Below, piece after piece: positions 23,345-31,349 of a stretch of DNA of 64,000 nt. This stretch comes from JBLNDJ01 sp050261515 (lineage in GTDB: Bacteria; Acidobacteriota; Terriglobia; Bryobacterales; Bryobacteraceae). The stretch covers positions 62,001 through 126,000 of the forward strand of contig JBLNDJ010000040.1 in NCBI GenBank assembly GCA_050261515.1, given 5' to 3'. The translations under genes and the position numbers were made by a program. Position 1 is the stretch's first letter. Each line of letters begins with the position of its first letter. The notes beneath the pieces were generated by a model, which saw nothing but the letters and a program-made list of their open reading frames with translations, was not told the origin of the DNA and did no database searches.

Positions 23345-24372
23345 AGGTGGTGCGGGCGGCGGAGCTCGAGGAGTTCGCGGTGCGGCTGCTCGAGGGCGCG
23401 GGGGTCGAGAGCGCGAAGGCGCGGCTGGTGGCGGCGTCGCTGGTGGAAGGTAACCTGCGCGGCGTCGATTCGCACGGTGTGGCGGTGCTGCCGCACTACG
23501 TGGACCAGATCGAGGCGGGCGACGTGGAGCCGCGGTGCGCGGGGCACGTGGTTTCCGAAAACGGCGCGTGCCTGCTCTACGATGCGGAGCACGGGTTCGG
23601 CTTCGTGACGGCGGAGATCTGCTGCGGGCACGCGGTGCGGCTGGCGAAGGCGCACGGCATCTCGATCGTTGTCGCGCGCGAGGCGAGCCACTTCGGCGTG
23701 GCGGCGCTGTGGACGAAGCGGATTTCGGCGGCCGGGCTGATCGGTATCGCGATGTGCGACGCGGGGCCGCAGGTGGCGCCGTGGCAGGGCAGGGACAGGC
23801 GCATCGGCACGAATCCGATTTCGGTGTCGGTGCCGCATCCGGAGGGCCGCGGATGGCTGCTGGATATGGCGACGACGACGGTCGCGCTGGGGAAGCTGGA
23901 GCAGGCGGAGCTGAAGGGCGAGCGGGAGATTCCGGCGGGCTGGGCGCTCGATGCAGACGGGCGGCCGACGACGGATCTGGCGACGGCGGTGCGCGGTCTG
24001 CTGACGCCGCTCGGCGGCTACAAGGGCAGCGGGCTGGGCGTGATGGTGGAGGTGCTGTGCGCGGTGCTCGGCGGCGGCGCGATGGCGAGCGAGATCCGCG
24101 GGGTCCGGATGCACGGGCGGCACTCGCGGGTGAACCATGTGTTTCTGGCGATCGATGTCGCGCGGTTTCTTCCGCTCGAGGAGTTTTACGCGCGCATGGA
24201 GAAGCTGGTGGGCGAGCTGAAATCGAGCGCCCCGGCCGCGGGCTTTAGCGAGGTGCTCGTGGCGGGCGATCCTGAATGGCGGACGGAACAGGAGCGGCGG
24301 GAGAAGGGCATTCCGCTGCCGGACGCGGCGTGGGAAGAGCTGCTGGCGACTGCCAAGCGCCTGGGCGTGTGA
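23341..24372 (+). CDS. Ldh2-family malate/L-lactate-type dehydrogenase
   Basis: A 343-aa NAD(P)-dependent 2-hydroxyacid (or ureidoglycolate/2,3-diketogulonate) oxidoreductase of the Ldh2/MDH2 fold. Markers are EGNLRGVDSHGVAVLPHYV at the N-terminus, the catalytic His region REASHFGVAALW, IGTNPISVSVP, and LGGYKGSGLGVMVEVLC in the NADH-binding part. Members act on several sugar-derived 2-keto acids. In the operon with an SDR and a sugar-binding protein it fits a carbohydrate-acid route, but the substrate is unknown. The C-terminal tail LPDAAWEELLATAKRLGV is the normal family end. Overlaps the binding-protein gene by 4 bp. Confidence 0.9.
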   Translation: MKVVRAAELEEFAVRLLEGAGVESAKARLVAASLVEGNLRGVDSHGVAVLPHYVDQIEAGDVEPRCAGHVVSENGACLLYDAEHGFGFVTAEICCGHAVRLAKAHGISIVVAREASHFGVAALWTKRISAAGLIGIAMCDAGPQVAPWQGRDRRIGTNPISVSVPHPEGRGWLLDMATTTVALGKLEQAELKGEREIPAGWALDADGRPTTDLATAVRGLLTPLGGYKGSGLGVMVEVLCAVLGGGAMASEIRGVRMHGRHSRVNHVFLAIDVARFLPLEEFYARMEKLVGELKSSAPAAGFSEVLVAGDPEWRTEQERREKGIPLPDAAWEELLATAKRLGV

Positions 24373-24383
24373 AAATAGATCGA

Positions 24384-24614
24384 ATGCCTGATCAGCCTGG
24401 TTTTGAGGCTTGCCTGGAGGAGCTGGAGAAGGTTGTCAAGCAGCTCGAGGGCGGCGATTTGCCTCTGGAGCGCGCGCTCGAGTTGTTTGAGAAGGGCGTT
24501 GAGCTGAGCGAGAGCTGCCGCAGACAGCTCGAGGAGGCGGAGACGCGTGTCGAGGCGCTGATCAAGAAGAACGGGAAGTACCAGCCCGAGCCCTTCGGCC
24601 CCGACAAAGGATGA
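24384..24614 (+). CDS. xseB: Exodeoxyribonuclease VII small subunit
   Basis: A 76-aa helical subunit of exonuclease VII, which degrades single-stranded DNA together with XseA. The pattern FEACLEELEKVVKQLEGGDLPLERALELFEKGVELSESCRRQLEEAE is diagnostic. The ATG at 24384 sits 11 bp after the Ldh2 gene. A longer open frame from 24276 overlaps that gene and is spurious. It overlaps ispA by 4 bp, as in many bacteria where xseB is followed by the prenyl synthase gene. xseA is not in the window. Confidence 0.95.
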   Translation: MPDQPGFEACLEELEKVVKQLEGGDLPLERALELFEKGVELSESCRRQLEEAETRVEALIKKNGKYQPEPFGPDKG

Positions 24615-25468
24615 ACTTCCGCGATTACCTGAAACAGCAGCAGGCGCTGATCGACGCAGCGCTGGACCGCCTGGTTCCACCCGCCGAGGCCGCGCCCGAG
24701 ACGATTCACCGCGCGATGCGGTACAGCTTGTTTGCGGGCGGAAAGCGCATACGGCCGGTCCTGTGCCTCGAGGCGGCGCACACGGTTTCCGATGACGCTC
24801 CGGGCGCGATCGAAGCCGCTTGCGCGCTCGAGATGATCCATACGTACTCGCTGATCCACGACGACCTGCCGGCGCTCGACAACGACGACCTGCGGCGCGG
24901 GCGCCCGACGTGCCATAAGCAGTTTGGCGAGGCGATGGCGATTCTGGCGGGCGACGCCCTGCTCACGCTCGCCTTCGAGGTGCTCGGCGATGTGCGCCTC
25001 GTGCGGGAGTTGGCGCACGCCGCGGGCACGATGGGCGGCATGATCGGCGGGCAGGTGGCCGATCTCGAGGGGGAGGGACAAGAGCCCACGGCCGCGCTGC
25101 TCGAGACGATCCACCGCGCGAAGACCGGCGCTTTACTGGGCGCGAGCGTTCGGATGGGCGCGATCTCGGCCGGCGCCGATGAACGGCAGCTTGAAGCGCT
25201 CACGTGTTACGGGCGGCACGTCGGGCTCGCGTTTCAGATCGTCGACGATTTGCTGGACGTCGAGCAGTCGTCGGAGGCGCTCGGCAAGACCGCGGGCAAG
25301 GACGCGCAGCAGCACAAGATCACGTTCCCGGCGGTGTACGGCATCGAGGCCTCGCATCGCATGGCGGAGGAGGAACGCGCGGGCGCGCACGCGGCGCTCG
25401 GTATTTTCGGCGCGCGCGGGGACCGGCTGCGCGAGCTTGCCGATTTGATCGTGCAGCGCACCGCATGA
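24611..25468 (+). CDS. ispA: Farnesyl/geranylgeranyl diphosphate synthase
   Basis: A 285-aa trans-isoprenyl diphosphate synthase that condenses isopentenyl diphosphate with allylic primers to make precursors of quinones and undecaprenyl chains. The first Asp-rich motif is YSLIHDDLPALDNDD, with RRGRPT after it, and the second is FQIVDDLLD. GGKRIRP and the KTGALL box are also present. The start overlaps xseB by 4 bp and the stop overlaps tlyA by 4 bp. dxs, which often sits between ispA and tlyA, is absent at this place. Chain length cannot be fixed from sequence alone. Confidence 0.93.
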   Translation: MNFRDYLKQQQALIDAALDRLVPPAEAAPETIHRAMRYSLFAGGKRIRPVLCLEAAHTVSDDAPGAIEAACALEMIHTYSLIHDDLPALDNDDLRRGRPTCHKQFGEAMAILAGDALLTLAFEVLGDVRLVRELAHAAGTMGGMIGGQVADLEGEGQEPTAALLETIHRAKTGALLGASVRMGAISAGADERQLEALTCYGRHVGLAFQIVDDLLDVEQSSEALGKTAGKDAQQHKITFPAVYGIEASHRMAEEERAGAHAALGIFGARGDRLRELADLIVQRTA

Positions 25469-26199
25469 AGCCTCGCGAACGCCGCCGCCTGGACCAGTTG
25501 CTGGTAGACCGTGGGCTGGCCGAAACGCGCGCGAAGGCGCAGGCGCTGGTGCTCGCCGGCGAGGTGCTGGTCAACGGGCAGAAGGCGGACAAGCCCGGCC
25601 ACGCGACCGCGGACGATGCCGCGATCGAAGTGGCCGCTCAGCCGCGCTACGTGGGACGCGGCGGGCTGAAGCTCGAACGGGCGCTCGAGCATTTCGCAAT
25701 CGATGTGGGCGGGCGCGTCTGCGCGGATATCGGAGCGTCTACCGGCGGGTTCACCGACTGCATGCTCCAGCACGGGGCGGCGCGCGTGTACGCCGTTGAC
25801 GTGGGCTCGGGACAGCTCGATTGGAAACTGCGGAACGATGCGCGCGTCGTGGTGCGCGAGGGAATCAATGCGCGATACCTGCGGTTCGAGGACATCGGCG
25901 AGAAGGTGGATTTCGCGGCCTTCGACGTCAGCTTCATCTCGGTCACGCTGATTTTGCCGGCCGCGGCGCCGCTCGTTAAAGAAACCGGCGGGATGGTTAT
26001 ACTTGTTAAGCCGCAATTCGAGGTAGGGCGCGGGCAGGTCGGGAAGGGCGGCATTGTGCGCGATCCCGAGCTGCACAAGCAGGCTTGCGAGCGCGTGGCG
26101 CGGGCCGCCTCGGAATTGGGCTTCGCGACGAACGTGATCGAGAGCCCGATTCTCGGCGCGGAAGGGAACAGGGAATTTCTGCTTTATGCTCGACATTAG
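25465..26199 (+). CDS. tlyA: TlyA-family rRNA 2'-O-methyltransferase
   Basis: A 244-aa protein with an N-terminal S4 RNA-binding domain (RRRLDQLLVDRGLAETRAKAQALVLAGEVLVNG) and an FtsJ-like Rossmann methyltransferase (VCADIGASTGGFTDCMLQHGA; ILVKPQFEVGRGQVGKGGIVRD). TlyA methylates ribose of cytidines in 16S and 23S rRNA and affects capreomycin sensitivity. The ATG at 25465 overlaps the ispA stop; a longer frame from 25204 runs inside ispA. It overlaps nadK by 14 bp. Members with both domains at this length are the standard form. Confidence 0.93.
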   Translation: MKPRERRRLDQLLVDRGLAETRAKAQALVLAGEVLVNGQKADKPGHATADDAAIEVAAQPRYVGRGGLKLERALEHFAIDVGGRVCADIGASTGGFTDCMLQHGAARVYAVDVGSGQLDWKLRNDARVVVREGINARYLRFEDIGEKVDFAAFDVSFISVTLILPAAAPLVKETGGMVILVKPQFEVGRGQVGKGGIVRDPELHKQACERVARAASELGFATNVIESPILGAEGNREFLLYARH

Positions 26200-27049
26200 A
26201 ATCGTCGGCATCTTCTCGAAGCCGAACGCACCTGCTGCGGCGCGCATCGTGCCGGGTCTTGTCGAGTGGCTGCGAAACCGCGGGCTGGCGGTCCGGATGG
26301 ACGAGACCACGGCGGCGTACCTGGGTTCCAGCGCGGGGCTTGCGCGCGAAGACGTGCCGGAAGGCGCGGGACTGCTGGTGGTGCTCGGCGGGGACGGCAC
26401 CCTGCTGGCGGCGGCGCGCGCGTTGAACGGCCGGCAGATTCCGGTGTTCCCGGTAAACCTCGGGGGCCTGGGGTTCCTCACTGCGATCACAACCGAAGTT
26501 CTCTATCCCGAGCTCGAGCGCGCGTTCCGCGGGGAGCACCGCATCGGACGCCGGCGCATGCTGCGGTGCGAGTTGATGCGCGACGGCGTTAAGGCCGCCG
26601 AGCACCAGGCGCTCAACGACGTCGTGATCTCGAAGGCGTCGATCGCGCGCATGATCGATCTCGATGCGTTCGTGGACGAAAGCTTCATGTGCGCCTACAA
26701 GGCCGACGGGCTCATCATCTGCACGCCGACCGGCTCGACCGCCTACTCGCTGTCGGCGGGCGGCCCGATCATCTTCCCGCGGGTGGCCGCGATTTCGATT
26801 ACGCCGATTTGCCCGCATATGCTCACGAACCGGCCCGTCATTGTGCCGGACACGAGCACGATCACGGCCGTCAATCGCGCGAGTGATTCCGATTCGTATC
26901 TCACGATCGACGGGCAGGTGGGCGAACCGCTGCGCAGCGGCGATAGGGTGGTGTGCAGCCGCTCTCCGCACGTGCTGCAACTGATTCGCCCGCCGAAATC
27001 GATGTTCTTCGACGTGCTGCGGCAGAAGTTGAAGTGGGGCGAACGGTAA
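26186..27049 (+). CDS. nadK: NAD kinase
   Basis: A 287-aa cytosolic enzyme that phosphorylates NAD to NADP. Diagnostic motifs are VVLGGDGTLLAAAR, NLGGLGFLT, ALNDVVISK (substrate-binding Asn-Asp) and DGLIICTPTGSTAYSLSAGGPI, with the C-terminal SSYLTIDGQ-like stretch (SDSYLTIDGQVGEPL). It overlaps tlyA by 14 bp and precedes the glycosyltransferase fusion by 14 bp. The order xseB-ispA-tlyA-nadK is a widely conserved housekeeping cluster. recN, often next, is missing here. Confidence 0.97.
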   Translation: MLDIRIVGIFSKPNAPAAARIVPGLVEWLRNRGLAVRMDETTAAYLGSSAGLAREDVPEGAGLLVVLGGDGTLLAAARALNGRQIPVFPVNLGGLGFLTAITTEVLYPELERAFRGEHRIGRRRMLRCELMRDGVKAAEHQALNDVVISKASIARMIDLDAFVDESFMCAYKADGLIICTPTGSTAYSLSAGGPIIFPRVAAISITPICPHMLTNRPVIVPDTSTITAVNRASDSDSYLTIDGQVGEPLRSGDRVVCSRSPHVLQLIRPPKSMFFDVLRQKLKWGER

Positions 27050-27063
27050 GCGGACTCGAAGCG

Positions 27064-29157
27064 ATGCGCGTATTGCTCGCCCACAACTCGCTTTATTTTC
27101 CATCGCACGGCGGCGGGGACAAATCGAACCGCCTGCTCATGCAAGGCCTGGCGGAGCTGGGCCACGATGTGCGCGTAGTGGCGCGCGTGGAGAAGTTCGG
27201 CGCGGAAGCCCACCGGGAACTGGTGGCCGAACTGGCGCGCCGGGGCGTGACTCCGCGGGAAGACGCCGGGGGGCTCCGGATGGGGCTGAACGGCGTCGAT
27301 GTGCACGTGCTGACGCGCAAGCCGCATCTGCGGGCTTATTTCACCGAACAGATTTGCGAATTCCGGCCGGATGTGATTCTGACTTCGACCGACGACCCGG
27401 CGCACCTGTTGCTCGACGCGGCGCTGCGTTCGCGGGCGCATGTCGTGTACCTGGTGCGCGCGACGATCGCCGCGCCGTTCGGCCCCGACAGCTCGATGCC
27501 CAGCGCCGTCAAGACGAAGGCGCTCCGGCGCGTGGACGGCGCGGTGGCGGTGAGCGAGTCGGTGGCCGCATATGTGCGGCAGTGGGGCGGGATGGACTGT
27601 GTGCACGTGCCGATCTCGCTGCTCGAGAAAAGCGAATATCCGCTGCTCGGGCGGTTCGACAACCGGTTCGTGCTGATGGTGAATCCGTGCGCGGTGAAAG
27701 GGATTTCGATTTTCCTGGCCCTGGCGGATCGTTTCCCCGAGGCCGAATTTGCAGCGGTGCCGACGTGGGGCACGACGGCGGACGATCTCGCGGCGCTGCG
27801 CAAGCGGGCCAACGTCACGGTGTGCGATCCGGTGGACGACTTCGACGAACTGCTCAGGCAGACGCGCGTGGTGCTGGTGCCCTCGCTGTGGGCCGAGGCG
27901 CGTTCGCGCGTGATTCTCGAGGCGATGTCGCGCGGGATTCCCGTGCTGGCGAGCGACGTCGGGGGGCTGGCGGAGGCGAAGCTAGGCGTGGATTATCTGC
28001 TGCCCGTCGCGCCAGTGGAACGGTATCGCGCAGCCGTCGATGAATTGATGGTGCCGGTGGCGGAGATTCCGGAGCAGGACACGCGGCCGTGGGCGGCGGT
28101 GCTCGAACGGCTGTTTACGGATCGGGAACACTGGGAGGCGCTGTCGGCCGAATCGCGGCGGGCGGCTCTCGAGTATGCACGGAACTTGAGCGCGCGTCCG
28201 TTTGCGGAGTATCTGGAAAAAGTTGTGAAGGCGGAGAAGCGCCGTGAGAAGCCGCCGCAGGCCGGGGGCTTGCCCCACAAAGCGGAGAAGCCGGGGGAGA
28301 TGTCCGCGGAGCGGCGGAAGTTGCTCGCGCTGCGGTTGAAGGCGAGCAGGGCGGAGATGGCCCGGCGCGCGACCGAGGCGGCCCGGGCGGCGTTGCCCGG
28401 CGTGGATATCGAGATTTTCTGGGACGACGGCATGTGGGTGCGCCGCGTGGGGTCGAACTACTTTCCGTTCCCCGAGGCGATCCGCGTGGAAGGCGCGAAG
28501 TGGACGGCGGTGGCGGGGATGGCGGAGAAATTCCTTCGCGACGCCGACGACTACTGGTTCCATGTGTACAAGCCAGCGGCCGGAGACGTGATCGTCGATA
28601 TCGGCGCGGGCCGGGGCGAGGACGTTTTTGCGTTTTCGCGCGCGGTGGGGCGCGAAGGGCGCGTGTGGGCCATCGAGCCGCATCCGGTGTCGTTCGAGGT
28701 GCTGAAGCGATTCTGCGTCCTGAACGGGCTGGGTAACGTGACGCCGCTGAACTACGCGTGCGTGTCGGAGCCCATGATGCTGCAAATCGAGACGCTGCCG
28801 GTGTGGGAGTCGAATTTCGTGCGCGCGGGCGAACGCACGGCGACGAGCCATCCGGTGGAGGGCAAGCGCTTCGACGATCTGTGCGCGGAGCGCGGAATCG
28901 GGCGCATCGATTTCCTCAAGATGAATATCGAGGGCGCCGAGCGCGAGGCGCTTGCGGGCGCCGGGGAGGCGCTCGGGCGCACGCGATACGTCTGCGTGGC
29001 GGCGCACGATTTCCGCGCCGGGCGGGGGGAGGGCGAGCAGTTCCGCACGCTGGCATTCGTGCGGGAGTTCCTCGCCAAGGCGGGTTTCGAACTGATTACT
29101 CGCGACGACGACCCGCGCTACTACGTGCCGTATCACGTGCATGGGGTGAGGCGGTGA
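27064..29157 (+). CDS. Glycosyltransferase (GT4-like) fused to FkbM methyltransferase
   Basis: A 697-aa bifunctional protein. Residues 1-385 form a two-Rossmann GT-B glycosyltransferase: N-terminal NSLYFPSHGGGDKSNRLLMQGLAELGHDV, then VVLVPSLWAEARSRVILEAMSRGIPVLASDVGG in the donor-binding half. After a linker, residues about 490-690 are an FkbM-type SAM methyltransferase: GDVIVDIGAGRGEDVFAFSRA, VWAIEPHPVSFEVLKRF, IDFLKMNIEGAEREAL. Both halves look complete. The linker (residues about 396-406, QAGGLPHKAEKP) is encoded by a degenerate intergenic repeat. The ATG at 27064 is used; a longer frame begins inside nadK. Likely role: adding and O-methylating a sugar on a surface glycan (inference). Confidence 0.88.
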   Translation: MRVLLAHNSLYFPSHGGGDKSNRLLMQGLAELGHDVRVVARVEKFGAEAHRELVAELARRGVTPREDAGGLRMGLNGVDVHVLTRKPHLRAYFTEQICEFRPDVILTSTDDPAHLLLDAALRSRAHVVYLVRATIAAPFGPDSSMPSAVKTKALRRVDGAVAVSESVAAYVRQWGGMDCVHVPISLLEKSEYPLLGRFDNRFVLMVNPCAVKGISIFLALADRFPEAEFAAVPTWGTTADDLAALRKRANVTVCDPVDDFDELLRQTRVVLVPSLWAEARSRVILEAMSRGIPVLASDVGGLAEAKLGVDYLLPVAPVERYRAAVDELMVPVAEIPEQDTRPWAAVLERLFTDREHWEALSAESRRAALEYARNLSARPFAEYLEKVVKAEKRREKPPQAGGLPHKAEKPGEMSAERRKLLALRLKASRAEMARRATEAARAALPGVDIEIFWDDGMWVRRVGSNYFPFPEAIRVEGAKWTAVAGMAEKFLRDADDYWFHVYKPAAGDVIVDIGAGRGEDVFAFSRAVGREGRVWAIEPHPVSFEVLKRFCVLNGLGNVTPLNYACVSEPMMLQIETLPVWESNFVRAGERTATSHPVEGKRFDDLCAERGIGRIDFLKMNIEGAEREALAGAGEALGRTRYVCVAAHDFRAGRGEGEQFRTLAFVREFLAKAGFELITRDDDPRYYVPYHVHGVRR
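28251..28279. repeat. Degenerate palindromic repeat inside the fusion gene linker
   Basis: The stretch CCGCCGCAGGCC...TTGCCCCACA aligns with the right half of the intergenic repeat at 19976-20033 (CCGCCGCGCAGG...CCTGCCCCACA), differing by a few bases and a short deletion. It is translated in frame as part of the low-complexity linker between the glycosyltransferase and methyltransferase domains. Confidence 0.5.
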
Positions 29158-29182
29158 GAGGCGCGGCCCGGCGGGGTGGGCG

Positions 29183-30403
29183 ATGAAACGCCTCTCGCTC
29201 ACGGCCTGGATCTTCATCGGGATGGCCGCCGGCATTGCGCTTGGAGCGCTGGCGCCCGCGGCGGGCGTGAAGCTCGCGCCCGCGGCGAACATCTTTCTGC
29301 GACTGATCAAGTCGATTATCGCGCCTTTGATTTTCGGGACGCTCGTTTACGGCATTGCGGGCGCGGGCAGCCTGAAGGCGATGGGCCGCATCGGCGTGAA
29401 GGCCATTGTGTACTTCGAAGCGGTCACGACGGCGGCGTTGTTCCTGGGGCTGGGTGCGGTGAACCTTATCAAGCCCGGGCAGGGAATGCGGCTGGAGCGG
29501 ACGGCGGCGGAGGCCGCAGCGCCGGCGCCCATGCCTACCGCGGCGGGCGTGCTCGAACACACCTTTCCCGCAAGTATCATCGACGCGATGGCGCGCGGCG
29601 AGGTGCTGCAAATCGTGGTCTTCGCGTTTCTGTTCGGCGCGGCTTGCGTGGCGGTGGGGACGAAGGCGAAGATCGTGGTCGATTTCTGCGGCGCGCTCTC
29701 GGAGGTGATGTTCGGCTACACGCGCTACGTGATGTATCTCGCGCCGATCGGCGTTGGCGCGGCGATGGCGGCGACGGTGGGCAGCAAGGGATTCTCCGTT
29801 CTTTTCGGGCTCGGGAAACTGATCGCGACGATGTACGCCGCGCAGGCGGTGTTCGTGGTGTGCGTGCTGGGCGCGGTGATGCTCGCGGCGCGCATTCCGG
29901 TGTGGCGGTTCTACGAGGCCGCGCGCGAGCCGTTCCTGATTGCCTTTTCGACTGCGTCGAGCGAGGCCGCGATGCCGCGCGCGCTCGAAAACATGGAACG
30001 CTTCGGAGTCCCAAAGCACATCGTCGCGTTCGTGATTCCCACGGGGTACAGCTTCAACCTGGACGGCTCGACGCTCTACCTGTCGCTCGCGTCGGTGTTT
30101 GTCGCGCAGGCCGCGGGCATTTCGCTGTCGTTCGGCCAGCAGTTGTTCATGATGCTTACTCTGATGCTGACGAGCAAGGGCGTGGCGGGCGTGCCTCGGG
30201 CGTCGCTGGTGATCCTGTCGGGAACGCTGGCGACGTTCGGGCTGCCGCTCGAGGGCGTGGCCGTGCTGCTCGGCATCGACGCCGCGATGGACATGGCGCG
30301 GACGTCGGTGAACGTGCTCGGCAACTGCCTGGCAACGGCGGTGGTGGGGCGTTGGGAAGGCGGGAAACTTACGCCTTCTGAAACCACGGCCGCGCGGGCT
30401 TGA
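29183..30403 (+). CDS. Dicarboxylate/amino acid:cation symporter (DAACS)
   Basis: A 406-aa inner-membrane carrier of the glutamate/C4-dicarboxylate symporter family (GltP/DctA/DauA-like). The structure shows eight helices plus two re-entrant loops: SIIAPLIFGTLVYGI near the start, the Ser-rich first loop AFSTASSEAAMPRALENM, and helix 7 IPTGYSFNLDGSTLYLS followed by the second loop SKGVAGVPRASLVILSGTL. The NMDGT-equivalent is NLDGS. It couples uptake to Na+ or H+. The 3' end overlaps the convergent aldolase gene by 35 bp. Substrate among acidic amino acids and dicarboxylates is not fixed. Confidence 0.93.
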   Translation: MKRLSLTAWIFIGMAAGIALGALAPAAGVKLAPAANIFLRLIKSIIAPLIFGTLVYGIAGAGSLKAMGRIGVKAIVYFEAVTTAALFLGLGAVNLIKPGQGMRLERTAAEAAAPAPMPTAAGVLEHTFPASIIDAMARGEVLQIVVFAFLFGAACVAVGTKAKIVVDFCGALSEVMFGYTRYVMYLAPIGVGAAMAATVGSKGFSVLFGLGKLIATMYAAQAVFVVCVLGAVMLAARIPVWRFYEAAREPFLIAFSTASSEAAMPRALENMERFGVPKHIVAFVIPTGYSFNLDGSTLYLSLASVFVAQAAGISLSFGQQLFMMLTLMLTSKGVAGVPRASLVILSGTLATFGLPLEGVAVLLGIDAAMDMARTSVNVLGNCLATAVVGRWEGGKLTPSETTAARA

Positions 30404-31340
30404 GGGCTTCATTCACTCTGGTGATGTTACGGACGCCTTCGTCGCGGAGCCAGCGCTCGAACGCCGCGACGCCCTGTTTCGCGTAGACGGGGATTCCGTC
30501 CTGCCACGTGGCCCGGCCGCAGAGCACGCCCGAAAAATCGGCGCCCGATTCGCCCGCCATCCGGAGCGATTCGACGAACTGCTCGATGCTCACGCCGGCG
30601 CTAAGGTAGATGAACGGCTTCTTCGCGGCGCGCGCGGCGCGGCGAAAGTGCTCGAGCGCCTCGGCGTGCGTGTAGGCCTGGCCGACGAACTTCTGGTTGA
30701 TGGGCACCTCGACCTTCAGGACATCCACGCGGTACTGCGGCTTTGAAAACTCTTCCATGCTGCGCGTGACGACCTCGGGTTTGACGCGCGCGTAATCGAG
30801 GCCCTTCTCGTCGCCGCCTTTCGGGTCGTAGCCGACGAATTCGAGAAAAAACGGAATCTGGTACGCATCGCACTCGGCGCCGACGCGCTCGACGAAGGCG
30901 TGCTTGATGTCGTTGATGCGGGCGTCCTCGAAGGGCGTGTAGTAGAGCAGGACCTTCACGGCGTCGGCCTGAAAATCCACGGCGAGGCGCTTTACCGATA
31001 CCGTGTCGATCAGATCGGGCAGCCGGCCGGGCCTGGTGTTGATATAGCCGGTCTTCTCGTAAGCGAGCAGGAGTCCCGCGTTGGCGCTGCGCGCTTTACT
31101 GGCGTCGAGGCCGAACTCGGGGTCGAGCAGGATGGCGCTCGCATACGGCGTCAGGATCTTCGAAACGGCCGTTTTGAATTCGGCCAGCATCTCGGGCGTG
31201 ATCGCCCCCTTATCGACACCCTTGGCCGCGGCGAGAGCGCGAGAGAGGCTGCCCCGCTGATCCATCGCCACCGCCGCGATGACACCCGCATCGTTCGCGA
31301 GCGCCTGCATTCGCTTCAACTTGCCTGCGGATAAGTTCAC
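30369..31340 (-). CDS. Tagatose 1,6-diphosphate aldolase-like protein
   Basis: A 323-aa class I aldolase of the LacD family. It begins LSAGKLKRMQALANDAGVIAAVAMDQRGSL and has DVLKVEVPINQKFV with the likely Schiff-base Lys in the K-V-E-V-P strand, then KPFIYLSAGVSIEQFVE. Some acidobacterial homologues act on other ketose bisphosphates or deoxy-sugars, so the name is by family. No lac/tag genes are nearby. It is convergent with the symporter (35-bp overlap) and 9 bp after the VWFA protein gene on the same strand. KdgK-like kinase lies 7 kb further on. Function is likely sugar phosphate cleavage. Confidence 0.85.
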   Translation of the reverse strand: MNLSAGKLKRMQALANDAGVIAAVAMDQRGSLSRALAAAKGVDKGAITPEMLAEFKTAVSKILTPYASAILLDPEFGLDASKARSANAGLLLAYEKTGYINTRPGRLPDLIDTVSVKRLAVDFQADAVKVLLYYTPFEDARINDIKHAFVERVGAECDAYQIPFFLEFVGYDPKGGDEKGLDYARVKPEVVTRSMEEFSKPQYRVDVLKVEVPINQKFVGQAYTHAEALEHFRRAARAAKKPFIYLSAGVSIEQFVESLRMAGESGADFSGVLCGRATWQDGIPVYAKQGVAAFERWLRDEGVRNITRVNEALKPARPWFQKA

Positions 31341-31349
31341 GACAGTTCC

